NCBI GenBank assembly: GCA_027365485.1
Contig: DAHXNH010000191.1
Location: 1 to 64,000, forward strand
Source of the DNA: Clostridiales bacterium
GTDB taxonomy: Bacteria; Bacillota; Sulfobacillia; Sulfobacillales; Sulfobacillaceae
Direction of reading: 5' to 3'
DNA length: 64,000 nucleotides
In this document: piece by piece, positions 35,472 through 45,709 of the stretch
Position numbering within the stretch: position 1 is the stretch's first letter
How the letters are laid out: each line of letters starts with the position of its first letter
Made by a program: the position numbers and the translations under genes
Notes under the pieces: generated by a model
Seen by the model: only the letters and a program-made list of their open reading frames with translations
What the model was told of the DNA's origin: nothing
Database searches by the model: none

Positions 35472-38400
35472 TTGCCCGATTTATCCTCGCTAGTTCCCAG
35501 TTGGGAAGGGTACCAGCCGTTTCAGGACACCATCAATGAGGTGATTCGCGGACGATCTGTGGAAGTTCTGGGGTTGTCCGGGTCGTCTCCCAGCTTTTTT
35601 GCCGCATCGCTCATTAGCCATGCGGAACAAGCGCTTGGCCATCCGATTCCGCTATTGCTGGTGGTCAGCGGAATGCGCGAAGTGGAGCGCATAGCGTCTG
35701 AAATCCGCCAATATTTGCCTAGTAGAAAGATTATGGCGCTGCCCCCTCGAGCTCACATCGTGGGGACGGTCGCTGCGGCCAGCCGCGATTGGGAGTTTAT
35801 GCGCTTGGAAGCTCTAACCGGGTTACAACAAGAAGCCGGTGGGGTTGTCGTGGCCCCGGCCGAAGCGGTGCGCCAACGCATGGCTCCGCTGCCCCGGGAG
35901 CTCTCGATTACGGTGGAGCCAGGTCGCGTGTTGGCACCAGGGGCCTTGGCAGAACGTTTGGTGTCGATAGGTTACGAACGTGAGACGGAGGTGAGCCTGC
36001 CTGGACAATTCGCTTGGCGCGGCGGGGTGATGGACGTATTTTCTCCCGGGCAGGATCCGATTCGTTTGGAATGGTTCGACGATGAAATCGACTCGGTGCG
36101 GACGTTTAGTATTGAAAATCAAAGAAGTATTGAGAGCCGTCAAAGAGTGGGGATTGGACCGGCTCGTGAATTGTTGCTCGATGACAGCGCTCGAGCGCGA
36201 GGGATTTCCAGAATTAGCGCCGAGGCCAAAGAGTTGGTGCGCAACCTCCGGGCTATGGGCCAACCTGAACGCGCCATCAAGGCAGAAGCGCGCTATGAAG
36301 AAGTATTGAGCGCTCTGGCCGAAAAGCGGACGCTTCCGGGGTTGGATCGCTTTCAGAGTGCCTTTTACCGCTTACAGCCTTTGACTGCATTTTTTGGTCG
36401 TCCGCCATTGGTGGCTTATATCGATTCGCCTCGAGTGGCCGAAGCGTTTCGTGGCAGGGATCTCGAAGAACAGGAAAGTTTTCGGTCCTGGACCGAGCGC
36501 GGAGAACTGATTTTAACGGAAACGGAAATAAGCTATGACGAGGGTGTGGTCTACCAGGAACTCAAAGCCCACGCGTTAGCTGAGGTCAGCTTGGATTTGA
36601 TGGCGCACGGACACAGTCGTCGGGGGGATCGCTCACTGGCTTTGGTGGGAAGACCGGCACCGAAAATTCACGGTCAGGACGATCTGTTGCAAAGTGAACT
36701 CAACCATCTCAAAAAATCTCGGCAGCGAGTGGTGATGGTGGTCCGAGACAGCGAAGCCGAGCGGCTGATGACCGACCGTTGTCTCGAAGCAGACATCGTG
36801 GTCGGCACGGGCATGCCTTCCCCTGGGGGAGTGGGCATCGTTCGCGGTCAACTCAACCAAGGGTTTGTCTTGCCCGAGCTCGCACTGGTCGTGTTCGGCG
36901 AATCGGAGTTGTCTGGGCGCGAGATCCGACCGAGTGTGCCCCGTAAACGCTATACCCAAGGTGGAGTGAACCTCAAGGAACTGTCTCCGGGCGAACTGGT
37001 GGTGCATATCAGCCATGGTATCGGCCGATATCTTGGAATTGAAACCCTGATCATTCAGGATCAGCACAAAGATTATCTCAAGGTGGAATACGCCGCCGAG
37101 GACATGCTGTATGTGCCGGTTGACCAACTGAACTTACTACAAAAATATGTCGGCGTAGAAGGGCGAGAACCTAAGCTGTCGCGAATGGGCAGCGGCGAGT
37201 GGTCTAAAGCTAAAGAGCGGGTGCGTAGGTCCGTTCGCGACATGGCCGATGAATTGGTGCGCCTCTATGCCATCCGAGAATCGCGGCCCGGATTTGCGTT
37301 TCCAGCCGATACGCCTTGGCAGGCCGATTTTGAGGCCGCCTTTCCATACGAAGAGACCCGGGACCAACTCACCGCCATTGCGGAAATTAAACGGGACATG
37401 GAGAAGAGTCGTCCCATGGATCGGCTGCTGTGTGGTGACGTGGGCTACGGGAAGACCGAAGTGGCCCTGCGCGCTGCCTTTAAGGCGATTATGGCTGGCA
37501 AGCAAGTTGCAGTCCTAGTGCCGACGACCCTCTTGGCGGAACAACATTACGCCACCGCCAAGACGCGCATGGCGGGCTATCCGGTGAGTGTCGAAGTCAT
37601 CAGCCGATTTCGTAGCCAAGGTCAACAAAAAGAAATCTTGAGCCGCCTGGCCAAGGGTCAAGTGGATCTCCTCGTAGGGACGCATCGGTTGCTGAGTCAG
37701 GATGTGAAGTTTCAGGATCTCGGTCTGTTAGTGGTGGACGAAGAACATCGCTTCGGTGTTGCCCATAAAGAACGGATCAAAGCCATGAAGGAGCACGTGG
37801 ACGTCTTGACCTTGTCGGCGACGCCCATCCCGAGAACGCTGCATATGGCGATGATTGGAATTCGCGATATGAGTCTGATCGAGACGCCGCCCCAAGATCG
37901 CCTGCCCGTTGAAACCTTAGTCGCAGAATTCGACCAAGATTTGGTTCGCGAAGCGATCCGACGCGAGATTGACCGTGGTGGACAAGTCTTTTATGTGCAA
38001 AACCGGATCCGGGCGATGGACGCTTCGGCGGCTCGGTTGATTGAGATGTTTCCTGATCTCAGGGTGGCGGTGGTGCACGGCCAAATGGACGCGAATCGGA
38101 TCGAGGATACGATGGCCAGGTTCATCGACCAAGAATACGACATATTGCTAGCTACCAATATTATCGAGTCGGGACTGGATATCCCCAATGCCAATACGTT
38201 GGTGGTCGAAGACGCGGACCAGCTGGGCCTTGCTCAACTCTATCAATTGCGTGGCCGCGTGGGTCGTTCCACACGGCTGGCTTACGCGTACTTTACGTTT
38301 CACCGGGATAAGTCATTGACTTTGGAAGCGGAGAAGCGGCTTGAGGCCATTCGCGAGTTCACCGAATTGGGCGCGGGCTATCAGATTGCGCTCCGGGACT

Positions 38401-39026
38401 TGGAAATTCGCGGTGGGGGTAGTCTACTGGGGGCAGAACAGCATGGCTATGTGGATGCGATAGGGTTTGACTTGTATACTCAACTTCTGGCGTCGGCCAT
38501 ACGGGAACTGAAGGGCGAACTGCAAACGGTGAGGGTGGAACCGCAAATCGACTGTGGTGCTGATGCGTACTTGCCCGATGCATATATTTCGGATTCGCGC
38601 CAAAAGATCTCGGTATACAAGCGTATGGTCGCTGCTCAGTCGCTGGAAATGGTGGAAGAGTTGGGCGAGGAATTGGTGGATCGCTTTGGCACCTGGCCCG
38701 AACCGGTGGTGCGGTTGATGGAAACCGCCAGAATTCGGGTTTTGGCGTCGAGCTTGGGTATTTCTTATGTAGGCCGAGAGCAGAGTCGCTTGGTGATGCG
38801 CAGTGTCCCGGAGTCCCCGATCACCGGAGAGGCCTTAGCGGCGTTGGCTCGGCGATATTCGGGGCGAATCTTGCCTACGGTAGGAAAGGTGCCTGAACTG
38901 GCAATTAGACTAGAAACCAAGATGGGACAGGCGGGGTCGGTGGAGGAAACCATGGCGACTGCCGTCGATGTTTTGACTATCTTAAAAGGGGCAATTCCGA
39001 GTGAGATTGAGGAGAAGAGTGGCTAG
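35472..39026 (+). CDS. mfd: transcription-repair coupling factor
   Basis: ATP-dependent translocase that removes RNA polymerase stalled at DNA damage and recruits UvrA. The 1184 residues contain a UvrB-like N-terminal region, the RNA-polymerase-interacting CarD-like domain (about 495-560, PGELVVHISHGIGRYLGIE), Walker A GDVGYGKTEVAL near 655, DEEH near 757, the helicase C motifs (VHGQMD, LLATNIIESGLDIPNANTL, QLRGRVGRS) and the TRCF C-terminal domain. Full length. TTG 35472 is preceded by GAAGGGGGA. Downstream PPIase start overlaps its end. Confidence 0.97.
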   Translation: MPDLSSLVPSWEGYQPFQDTINEVIRGRSVEVLGLSGSSPSFFAASLISHAEQALGHPIPLLLVVSGMREVERIASEIRQYLPSRKIMALPPRAHIVGTVAAASRDWEFMRLEALTGLQQEAGGVVVAPAEAVRQRMAPLPRELSITVEPGRVLAPGALAERLVSIGYERETEVSLPGQFAWRGGVMDVFSPGQDPIRLEWFDDEIDSVRTFSIENQRSIESRQRVGIGPARELLLDDSARARGISRISAEAKELVRNLRAMGQPERAIKAEARYEEVLSALAEKRTLPGLDRFQSAFYRLQPLTAFFGRPPLVAYIDSPRVAEAFRGRDLEEQESFRSWTERGELILTETEISYDEGVVYQELKAHALAEVSLDLMAHGHSRRGDRSLALVGRPAPKIHGQDDLLQSELNHLKKSRQRVVMVVRDSEAERLMTDRCLEADIVVGTGMPSPGGVGIVRGQLNQGFVLPELALVVFGESELSGREIRPSVPRKRYTQGGVNLKELSPGELVVHISHGIGRYLGIETLIIQDQHKDYLKVEYAAEDMLYVPVDQLNLLQKYVGVEGREPKLSRMGSGEWSKAKERVRRSVRDMADELVRLYAIRESRPGFAFPADTPWQADFEAAFPYEETRDQLTAIAEIKRDMEKSRPMDRLLCGDVGYGKTEVALRAAFKAIMAGKQVAVLVPTTLLAEQHYATAKTRMAGYPVSVEVISRFRSQGQQKEILSRLAKGQVDLLVGTHRLLSQDVKFQDLGLLVVDEEHRFGVAHKERIKAMKEHVDVLTLSATPIPRTLHMAMIGIRDMSLIETPPQDRLPVETLVAEFDQDLVREAIRREIDRGGQVFYVQNRIRAMDASAARLIEMFPDLRVAVVHGQMDANRIEDTMARFIDQEYDILLATNIIESGLDIPNANTLVVEDADQLGLAQLYQLRGRVGRSTRLAYAYFTFHRDKSLTLEAEKRLEAIREFTELGAGYQIALRDLEIRGGGSLLGAEQHGYVDAIGFDLYTQLLASAIRELKGELQTVRVEPQIDCGADAYLPDAYISDSRQKISVYKRMVAAQSLEMVEELGEELVDRFGTWPEPVVRLMETARIRVLASSLGISYVGREQSRLVMRSVPESPITGEALAALARRYSGRILPTVGKVPELAIRLETKMGQAGSVEETMATAVDVLTILKGAIPSEIEEKSG

Positions 39027-39936
39027 TCTAGCCCTACTGGTGGTGGCGGTGACGCTTTCGGGTTGCGGTAGCCGAGATGCCTCTTCTCAAACTTTAGCTC
39101 TAGTCAACGGTCAGCCCATTACAGAGACCATGTGGCGCACTGCCTTGATGGCAACCAAGGTGGTGACGGGAACCACGCTCTCTGCCCAAACTAGCGCCCA
39201 ACGGTCTGAAGTACAAAGCCTGGTGCAACAACAAGTCGTGGTCGACTATGCGTTAGACCATCGTCTGCTTACCCGGCAACAGGGAACCAGGCAGGCATCG
39301 GCCTATATTGAGCGCACGCTGCGTCCACGCTACCATGGGCACCTAAGCCTAGTACTCAAAAACGCGAATCTCAGTGCGACCGCTTTCAGAGAGTATGTTG
39401 CCAACCAAATGATTCTTAAGGACGTATTTTTGTGGGTCACGAAGTCGGTGCCTAAAGTTTCTCAGCGCGCTATTGCTCAATATTACGGGGACCATCCCGG
39501 CCAATTTACGACGCCGACTACGGTAGAGGTTCGCCATATCCTGGTGAAGACCCGCCGTCAAGCAGTGGCGTTACTGGATCAAATCCATCGAGGTGCCAGT
39601 TTTTCCGCCTTGGCCGCCCGCTACTCTTTGGATGCGAGTTCCGCACAGGCCGGCGGGTCTCTCGGATTTATTGAGCGAGGCCAAGCTTCCGGGTTGCTAC
39701 CTAATTTTTATCGCACGATGGATACCCTCAAGCGCGGGCAATATGGTATAGCGCATACCAGACTTGGCTACCATATCATTGAAGTGCAAGCGGTGAAACC
39801 GGGGTCGGAAGCAGTCTTGTCCCAAGTCCAACCAATCATTGCCGTTGAGCTGACGACATCGGAGAAGGCGTCGAGATTTGACGCCTGGGCCAAAAAGATT
39901 CAGCGGGCGGCTAAGGTGAAGATTCTCAAGCCATGA
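39001..39936 (+). CDS. PrsA-like parvulin peptidyl-prolyl isomerase lipoprotein
   Basis: Extracytoplasmic foldase of 311 residues. It has a lipoprotein signal peptide with a basic start, a hydrophobic core and the lipobox LSGC, a SurA/PrsA-type N-terminal helical region and a parvulin PPIase domain at about residues 165-265 (VEVRHILVKTRRQA, GGSLGFIERGQ, GYHIIEVQ). GTG 39001 gives the RLRRR n-region; GTG 39019 with GAGGAG just upstream is an alternative. It overlaps mfd by 26 bases (or 8). It stands where this foldase occurs in many Firmicutes between mfd and spoVT. Confidence 0.9.
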   Translation: MRLRRRVASLALLVVAVTLSGCGSRDASSQTLALVNGQPITETMWRTALMATKVVTGTTLSAQTSAQRSEVQSLVQQQVVVDYALDHRLLTRQQGTRQASAYIERTLRPRYHGHLSLVLKNANLSATAFREYVANQMILKDVFLWVTKSVPKVSQRAIAQYYGDHPGQFTTPTTVEVRHILVKTRRQAVALLDQIHRGASFSALAARYSLDASSAQAGGSLGFIERGQASGLLPNFYRTMDTLKRGQYGIAHTRLGYHIIEVQAVKPGSEAVLSQVQPIIAVELTTSEKASRFDAWAKKIQRAAKVKILKP

Positions 39937-40038
39937 CGAGCGATCTTCTACCTTCCGGCAGAACTGGAAGAAATGCATAAACCGCCTGGGGCACCGATAT
40001 ACTACTGCAAGAGGCGCCAGGCGAAGGGAGGGTCTGAA

Positions 40039-40593
40039 GTGAAAGCAACCGGGATCGTGCGCCGGATCGACGATTTGGGCAGGGTGGTCATTCCCAAGGA
40101 AATCCGGCGAACATTGAGGATTCGGGAGGGCGACCCGCTGGAAATCTTCGTCGACCGCGATGGCGAAGTCATCCTCAAAAAATATTCGCCGATCGGTGAA
40201 CTGGGCGACTTCGCCAAGGAATATGCCGATTCGCTCTACGAGGCGGTGGGGCATATTGCGCTGATCGCGGACCGCGACACCGTCATAGCCGTCGCTGGTG
40301 CACCTAAGAAAGAGTTTTTGAACAAGGCCATTGGTGCTTTGATCGAAAAATCGATGGAAGACCGCAAGACCTTATTTTTTAGCAAAGGCGATCATCGCCC
40401 CAGAGGAAGTATCATTGGGGATGAAGATGAAGACAAGTTTGTCACGGAAGTCATCGCTCCCATTATCTCGGAAGGCGATCCAATCGGGGCTATCATCATA
40501 TGCAGCCGAGAACCTGAAGCCAAGATGAATGAGATGGAGGTTAAGCTGGCGGAGACGGCGGCGGGGTTTTTGGCTAAGCAAATGGAGCAGTAA
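40039..40593 (+). CDS. spoVT: stage V sporulation regulator SpoVT
   Basis: A 184-residue AbrB-family transcription factor controlling late forespore genes. The N-terminal swapped-hairpin domain (residues 1-50) has MKATGIVRRIDDLGRVVIPKEIRRTLRI, almost the family consensus, and the C-terminal GAF-like domain covers about 55-180. GTG 40039 follows AAGGGAGGG and gives the standard N-terminus. It is in the conserved mfd-(prsA)-spoVT order. Confidence 0.96.
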   Translation: MKATGIVRRIDDLGRVVIPKEIRRTLRIREGDPLEIFVDRDGEVILKKYSPIGELGDFAKEYADSLYEAVGHIALIADRDTVIAVAGAPKKEFLNKAIGALIEKSMEDRKTLFFSKGDHRPRGSIIGDEDEDKFVTEVIAPIISEGDPIGAIIICSREPEAKMNEMEVKLAETAAGFLAKQMEQ

Positions 40594-40735
40594 CTCGCCT
40601 CTAAAGGCTCCACAAGCGCACTCTATGGGCGCAGCCGAGCGTGGGTTTTCGGTTGCGTCTGCTTCATTTCTGTGGTCAGTTTACGGCCGCCCTGAAATAT
40701 TTGATTTGGCGCCGATCCGATGGTACCGTTAGAAT

Positions 40736-41665
40736 ATGAAAACTGTGATGATTCCACGGGTCGGTGGACCCGAAGTGTTGGCAGTGGTGGACCTTCCCGA
40801 ACCCATTCCCGGACCGGGACAGGTCGCGATTCGAGTACATGCGGCGACGGTGAATCCGACCGATCTGGGACTGCGGGTGGGCGTGTGGCAGCAACTGCGT
40901 CAGCCGCCCTACATCCCGGGAATGGATTTAGCCGGGGTGGTGCGAGCGGTGGGACCGGGGGTCTCGGATTGGCAGATTGGGGACGAAGTGATGGCCATGG
41001 TGCTGCCGACTCGACCTGAGGGTGGAGCCCAAGCTGAAGTGGTTCTCGTGTCCCAGGATGCCGTCGCCACGATCCCTCGAGGTTCGAGTTTGGTGGAGGC
41101 GTCGACTTTGCCCATGAACGGTCTTACTGTGCATCGCGCGTTTGATTTGTTAGGGCTACCCAAAGGTGCAACTGTGGCGGTTACCGGTTCCGCCGGAGCG
41201 GTAGGCGGATATGCCATTCAATGGGCCAAGGCAGCAGGGTACCGAGTTATTGCCGACGGAGCGCCAAAAGATGCCCAATTGCTCCGAGAATTGGGCGCTG
41301 ATGCGGTGGTGTCGCGTGGAGAAACCGTAGCTGAGGCGATTCTTCGCGAGATGCCCAGAGGTGTGGATGCGCTGATTGACGCCGCTGTTCAAGGGATGGC
41401 GGTGTTGCCAGCGGTGCGCGATGGCGGTCAAATTGCGGCACTCCGACATTTCAATGGAGTGACTGAGCGTGGCATTGTAATCCACCAAGTCTCGGTGGCC
41501 GATTATGCGCATAACCGTAGGGCTTTAGAGGAGTTAACGAAGATGGTCGAGTCGGGAGCGCTTAGTCTTCGGGTGGCAGCGACGTTAGCGCCAGAACAGG
41601 CGTTCGAAGCCCACAAGAGGTTAGAAGCCGGAGGGGTGCGCGGGCGCCTGGTCATTGTATTTTAG
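40736..41665 (+). CDS. quinone-oxidoreductase-like zinc-independent MDR protein
   Basis: A 309-residue NADPH-binding medium-chain reductase. The N-terminus (MKTVMIPRVGGPEVLAVVDLP) and VHAATVNPTDLGLR are typical, zinc ligands are absent, and the nucleotide-binding VTGSAGAVGGYAIQWAKAAGYRV lies near residue 145. A TAGAAT box ends one base before ATG 40736 with TTGGCG 18 bases upstream, so the message could be leaderless or start at ATG 40745; no good ribosome-binding site is seen. Confidence 0.88.
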   Translation: MKTVMIPRVGGPEVLAVVDLPEPIPGPGQVAIRVHAATVNPTDLGLRVGVWQQLRQPPYIPGMDLAGVVRAVGPGVSDWQIGDEVMAMVLPTRPEGGAQAEVVLVSQDAVATIPRGSSLVEASTLPMNGLTVHRAFDLLGLPKGATVAVTGSAGAVGGYAIQWAKAAGYRVIADGAPKDAQLLRELGADAVVSRGETVAEAILREMPRGVDALIDAAVQGMAVLPAVRDGGQIAALRHFNGVTERGIVIHQVSVADYAHNRRALEELTKMVESGALSLRVAATLAPEQAFEAHKRLEAGGVRGRLVIVF

Positions 41666-42980
41666 CTAAAGTGGCTGACCTGGCGTCAGCTCCCGCGGCA
41701 CGAAGGGGAGCACGATTGCCTGTTATCCCAATCAAAATGAGGGATCGTCGAGAATCCGTCGAAGGTCAACTACAATCCGAGTCCCAGAAACCCGTCCACC
41801 GTCGGCCATGACCGTTCGCGGTGTGGTTTTGCCGCAAGGGATCCATGAAAGAGTGCATAATCCCCTGTAAGAGATAAATTCAACCATAATACGCACGGGT
41901 CATAGTTTGCGTTTTTTGGAAGAACGCCATCGTGGCGGAAAACCATTATGCAGTAAGGTGTTAAGACGCCTACAGCCTTGGCATCAAACCGTCAAATTCG
42001 ACCCTGTCGGTGACCGACTTATATCAGTCTTAACGAAGGGATGTCGGGAATAAACCATCTCTTGGGCGGGTCTATCTGTCCCGACTCGCTCGATTCCAAT
42101 TGCAGAAACCTTCACAGAACATGGACGTCTTAGGGATGGTGGAGCGAGGGAGTTATTATATCGCTTGGTCCTAGTACTGTGGCGTTGCTGCCTAATCACT
42201 TTGCCCGCGGTATTATTTTGGAAGTAACTTTCTGCGATACCGTCAGTTAAAGGCGCGCGCCAGGTGCTCGTTATCGTAGGCGATAAACTCTTGAATGCGC
42301 GGTTTCAGGGGGCTCTTAAGGAACATTGGCGCGCTGGTTTAATGCGCTCCGCTCCGGACCCAGGATGCTAAACCAACACGAAAATGTCCTTGGCAGCGTC
42401 CAAGGAGTTGATTTAGCCACGAGCAGTCCTGGGGGTAAATCGTTGGAGCGCGGAATGAGAACACCGCTCGCCACCTCCTTGCATTAGCTCGGGTTTTTAG
42501 GACCAAGTGTAATGACAGTAGGCTCTTACGCTATGGCCAGGACCGCAATTTTAGTTTGGTCTATGTTGTCCCAACGACCTTTAAAGGAGGAGGGGATCGG
42601 AACGTAAGATCTTTTCATTTTTCTGGACGACCAGGGATCAGAATTTCTCGACTCACCGTAAATCCACAGTGCTGAAGGGGAACGAGTTGTAAACGTTCAG
42701 TTCAATTAAGGCGGTTACGGCCAAACAAGTTGACCCATGGCACCCATGGCGGACGTTTTCAAAACGTAATCTGTCAGAGCAGGAAGGTCATCACGGTTTC
42801 GACGGCAGGGTTGGGTCCGATTATTCCGGAAAAATCCGTGAGATTACGCCGACGTGATTCCGTATCCCACGGAGCGCAAGATGAATGCCTCCTTAAAGAA
42901 GTCAAACGCTAACGTTTTCCTCATGAAAATTAGCAGATTACCTCAGTTAATCAGTGATTATATTGGGAAAATAATGTTCG
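41666..42980. other. 1.3-kb gene-poor stretch before the sugar cluster
   Basis: No supported gene on either strand. The last 150 bases become AT-rich towards the promoter region of the sugar transporter genes. Confidence 0.5.
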
Positions 42981-42986
42981 TAATTA

Positions 42987-43027
42987 TTGACAATTATCCC
43001 GTTATCAATGGTAGTATAACGTTGTAC
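42987..43027 (+). promoter_or_regulatory. promoter region and LacI-type operator of the sugar cluster
   Basis: TTGACA at 42987-42992 and TAGTAT at 43012-43017 form a possible sigma-A promoter with a long 19-base spacer. GTATAACGTTGTAC (43014-43027) is a near-perfect 14-base palindrome with the central CG typical of LacI-family operators, and overlaps the -10 box. It is a likely site for the LacI-type regulator encoded at 46.7 kb. Confidence 0.5.
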
Positions 43028-43089
43028 TTAAGAGGGAGCATTCTTCTTGGTGATGGCTCGCCCAACAGAATAGATGGAGAGGTTTTTCA

Positions 43090-44019
43090 ATGGCGAAGGT
43101 TTCAGGAGAATGGGCAGAACACCATCCGTTGGCTTCGGGAAAGCATAAAAAGCACGCTCGACTGGGACCAAAGCTAGGCGTGTTGATGATCATTCCCAGC
43201 ATTGTGTTGGTGGTTTTGTTTAACTACTACCCCGCAGTGCGAAGTCTCCTGGGATCGCTAACGTCCTGGGATGGGTTCAATCCGCCCCAATTCGTAGGAT
43301 TTCAGAACTTCGTTAGCTACTTTCAACAGCCCGTTTTTTGGCCGGAAGTGCGCAATCTTGTGCTGTTTGTGGTCGGCGGAACTATTATTTCCATTGTATT
43401 TCCGTTCCTGGCCGCAGAATTGACTTTAGCGCTGCCGTCACTGAAAGGTCAGAATCGCGCCAAGTACTTGTTTGTGATTCCTATGGTGATTCCTCAGGTG
43501 ATCATGATTAGCATATGGGCATATCTGCTAAATCCGGATGATGGCTTGGTAGATGCGGTTCTTGGCTTGTTTCGGGTGAGCCCAGTGCAGTGGCTCGGGA
43601 GCACTCATACGGCCTTGTTTTCGATTCTGCTGATTGGATTCCCTTGGGTGTCGTCGTTGGGGTACTTGGTGTTTTTGGCGGGTTTACAGGGGATCTCTCA
43701 AGAAATCTTCGACGCGTCTTCGGTCGACGGAGTCGTTGGGCTTTCTCGGTTGTGGAGCATTGACCTTCCTCTGAGCATTCCCCAACTGCGATTCGTTGTC
43801 ATTATCGCAGGCATCACCATGGTACAGAACTTTGTCCCGATTTTGCTCCTCACCGGAGGGGGGCCAGCTAATGCCACGATAGTACCGGGTCTGCAAATGT
43901 ACCAAGAAGCATTTACCGATAGTCAACTCGGCTATGGAATGGCCATTGGAACTCTGTTATTCGTGTTTATGGTATTGGTCTCGGTAATCACCCTGCGATT
44001 TTTGAAACCGCGCACTTAA
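43090..44019 (+). CDS. sugar ABC transporter permease (MalF/UgpA type)
   Basis: Inner-membrane permease of 309 residues with about six membrane spans; the first begins at LGVLMIIPSIVLVVLFNYYPAV. The EAA coupling motif is IFDASSVDGVVGLSRLWSIDLPLSIPQL. It is the first gene of a sugar cluster and is followed by its binding protein. GGAGAGG precedes ATG 43090 at short distance. No ATPase is present; families of this kind often share a housekeeping MsmX/UgpC-type ATPase. Confidence 0.92.
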   Translation: MAKVSGEWAEHHPLASGKHKKHARLGPKLGVLMIIPSIVLVVLFNYYPAVRSLLGSLTSWDGFNPPQFVGFQNFVSYFQQPVFWPEVRNLVLFVVGGTIISIVFPFLAAELTLALPSLKGQNRAKYLFVIPMVIPQVIMISIWAYLLNPDDGLVDAVLGLFRVSPVQWLGSTHTALFSILLIGFPWVSSLGYLVFLAGLQGISQEIFDASSVDGVVGLSRLWSIDLPLSIPQLRFVVIIAGITMVQNFVPILLLTGGGPANATIVPGLQMYQEAFTDSQLGYGMAIGTLLFVFMVLVSVITLRFLKPRT

Positions 44020-44064
44020 GGCGAAATACAGCGATTTTCTATTCGAACTAGGGAGGTAAGGTTC

Positions 44065-45567
44065 GTGAAGAAGCGTCCATTGAAAGGCATGATATCGATT
44101 GCAAGCGTTGCCTTGCTTGGCGGATTGGTTGGCTTTGGAGGTGCACCGCGACCGTCTGCGACGCATCCGTCGGAGACCTTGACCGTGCAGTTGCAGGCAA
44201 ACACCGGAACAGCGAGTTCGAAGCAAAATAAGGTGCTGGTCCAAGAGACCCGGCAGTGGGAAAAGCTTCACCCGGGAGTGACGGTCAAATTTTTGCCCAA
44301 TCCTTACACCACGACCACGGACAGCAACGCCGCCTTAGTCACTGAGGCGTCTGCTCATCGTGCGCCTGATCTGGTCTGGGAGCAATACGGAGCGACGTCA
44401 TCCGGCGCCATCCCGCAAGGCATCTTGATGAACCTCATGCCGTATTTGCAAAAGCCAAATCCTTACGTGGCCGGCAACAAAAAATGGCTTGATTTGTGGG
44501 AGCCGATTGCGACCGCATACATGGTGACCAATGGGAAGGCTGACGTGTTGCTTGGGTCTGATTTGGCCACGGAAATCGTCTATAACAAGGCGGACTTCAA
44601 GAAAGCTGGGATTACATCTACGCCCCGCACCTGGCAACAGTTTATTGTGGACTTGAAAAAACTGAAAGCCGATCATTTTGCTCCGTTCATGTTCACCGAC
44701 GCGACGGGAGGCTGCAATCCCTCTTGGTTTGAACGAAAGTTCATGTCGGAACTGCTCCACGCTGAGATCAATCGGTTTGACGTGAACCACTCGCAAGTCG
44801 CTGATGGACTGGATACCGCGGTCGGCATCGAGCGAGGTGTCATCTCAATGAACAATCCCGCCTATGCGGAAGGCTGGAAACTTCTTGGACAACTTCGGCC
44901 GTACCTGGCTGCCGGGTCTTCGAGTTACAGCGCGTGTGCCAACGTCACCGCAACGGCCGCGCCGCTCTCTCAGTTGATTCCGTTTACTCAGAACAAGTAT
45001 GCGATGGTATGGTCCGGTACCTGGCATGTTCCCGACCTCGATGCGCTAGGTTTCAGCGGGAAGTTCGGAATGTTTCCTTTTCCGACCATTACCACCGCCA
45101 CGACTCGTTACTCCTCGGACCTCAATTTGACCGGAGTGGTCGGAGGACCCAACGGCGTCGGCGAGTGGTCGGTGACGACGCCAGCGGCAAACTCCAGCAT
45201 GACTCCAACAACCAAGAAGTTAGTCATCAATTATCTGCAGTACCTCTACGCTCCGAAGAATGAGGGAAGATGGGTGGCGGACGCGGGGAGCGGTTCCTTC
45301 ATTCCAGTGATTAAAGGCGCCGAGTACAAGAGTGCTGCCGGAGTCACCAATCTATTTTCTAAAAAGAAGCCGCCAGTAACCATAGATGGGGTGCTCGATG
45401 GCCAGTTGAGTGCGAGCTCTCAAAGTCAGGCGATTCGCATCCTTCAGGCGTACCTCGGCAATAACTTGTCGTGGGCTCAGTTTGCCAGCGAGTGGAACGC
45501 GATGTTACAACAGACCGCAACGGCTTGGGCCCAAGCCAATCACGTGAACCTCGCTAAATATAAATAG
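44065..45567 (+). CDS. sugar ABC transporter substrate-binding protein (SBP family 1)
   Basis: Extracellular binding protein of 500 residues. The N-terminus MKKRPLKGMISIASVALLGGLVGFGG is a signal peptide; no lipobox cysteine is visible. Typical features are TLTVQLQANTG, QETRQWEKLHPGVTVKFLPNP and the C-terminal sugar-binding region with WSGTWHVPDLDALGFSGKFGMFPFP. The GTG start follows GGGAGG. It lies between two permease genes, an order unlike the usual SBP-permease-permease. Confidence 0.9.
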   Translation: MKKRPLKGMISIASVALLGGLVGFGGAPRPSATHPSETLTVQLQANTGTASSKQNKVLVQETRQWEKLHPGVTVKFLPNPYTTTTDSNAALVTEASAHRAPDLVWEQYGATSSGAIPQGILMNLMPYLQKPNPYVAGNKKWLDLWEPIATAYMVTNGKADVLLGSDLATEIVYNKADFKKAGITSTPRTWQQFIVDLKKLKADHFAPFMFTDATGGCNPSWFERKFMSELLHAEINRFDVNHSQVADGLDTAVGIERGVISMNNPAYAEGWKLLGQLRPYLAAGSSSYSACANVTATAAPLSQLIPFTQNKYAMVWSGTWHVPDLDALGFSGKFGMFPFPTITTATTRYSSDLNLTGVVGGPNGVGEWSVTTPAANSSMTPTTKKLVINYLQYLYAPKNEGRWVADAGSGSFIPVIKGAEYKSAAGVTNLFSKKKPPVTIDGVLDGQLSASSQSQAIRILQAYLGNNLSWAQFASEWNAMLQQTATAWAQANHVNLAKYK

Positions 45568-45576
45568 AGGATGATA

Positions 45577-45671
45577 AGGGTCTGAGAGCAAACCTTGCGC
45601 GAGTTGGCTATCGAAGCCCAATGGGTAGGCGTGGTTTACTCAGATTGCTAGGGATAATACTCTCAGACCCT
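45577..45671 (+). repeat. 95-bp element with perfect 12-bp terminal inverted repeats
   Basis: AGGGTCTGAGAG (45577-45588) and CTCTCAGACCCT (45660-45671) are exact inverted copies. Inside are further short complements (AACC with GGTT, GGCT with AGCC). It lies between the binding-protein stop and the next permease, so it could be a long hairpin tuning expression or a MITE-like insertion; no target duplication is evident. Confidence 0.6.
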
Positions 45672-45709
45672 ATCCATATCGCCGGAGACGAGACAGGAGG
45701 ATTCGCATT

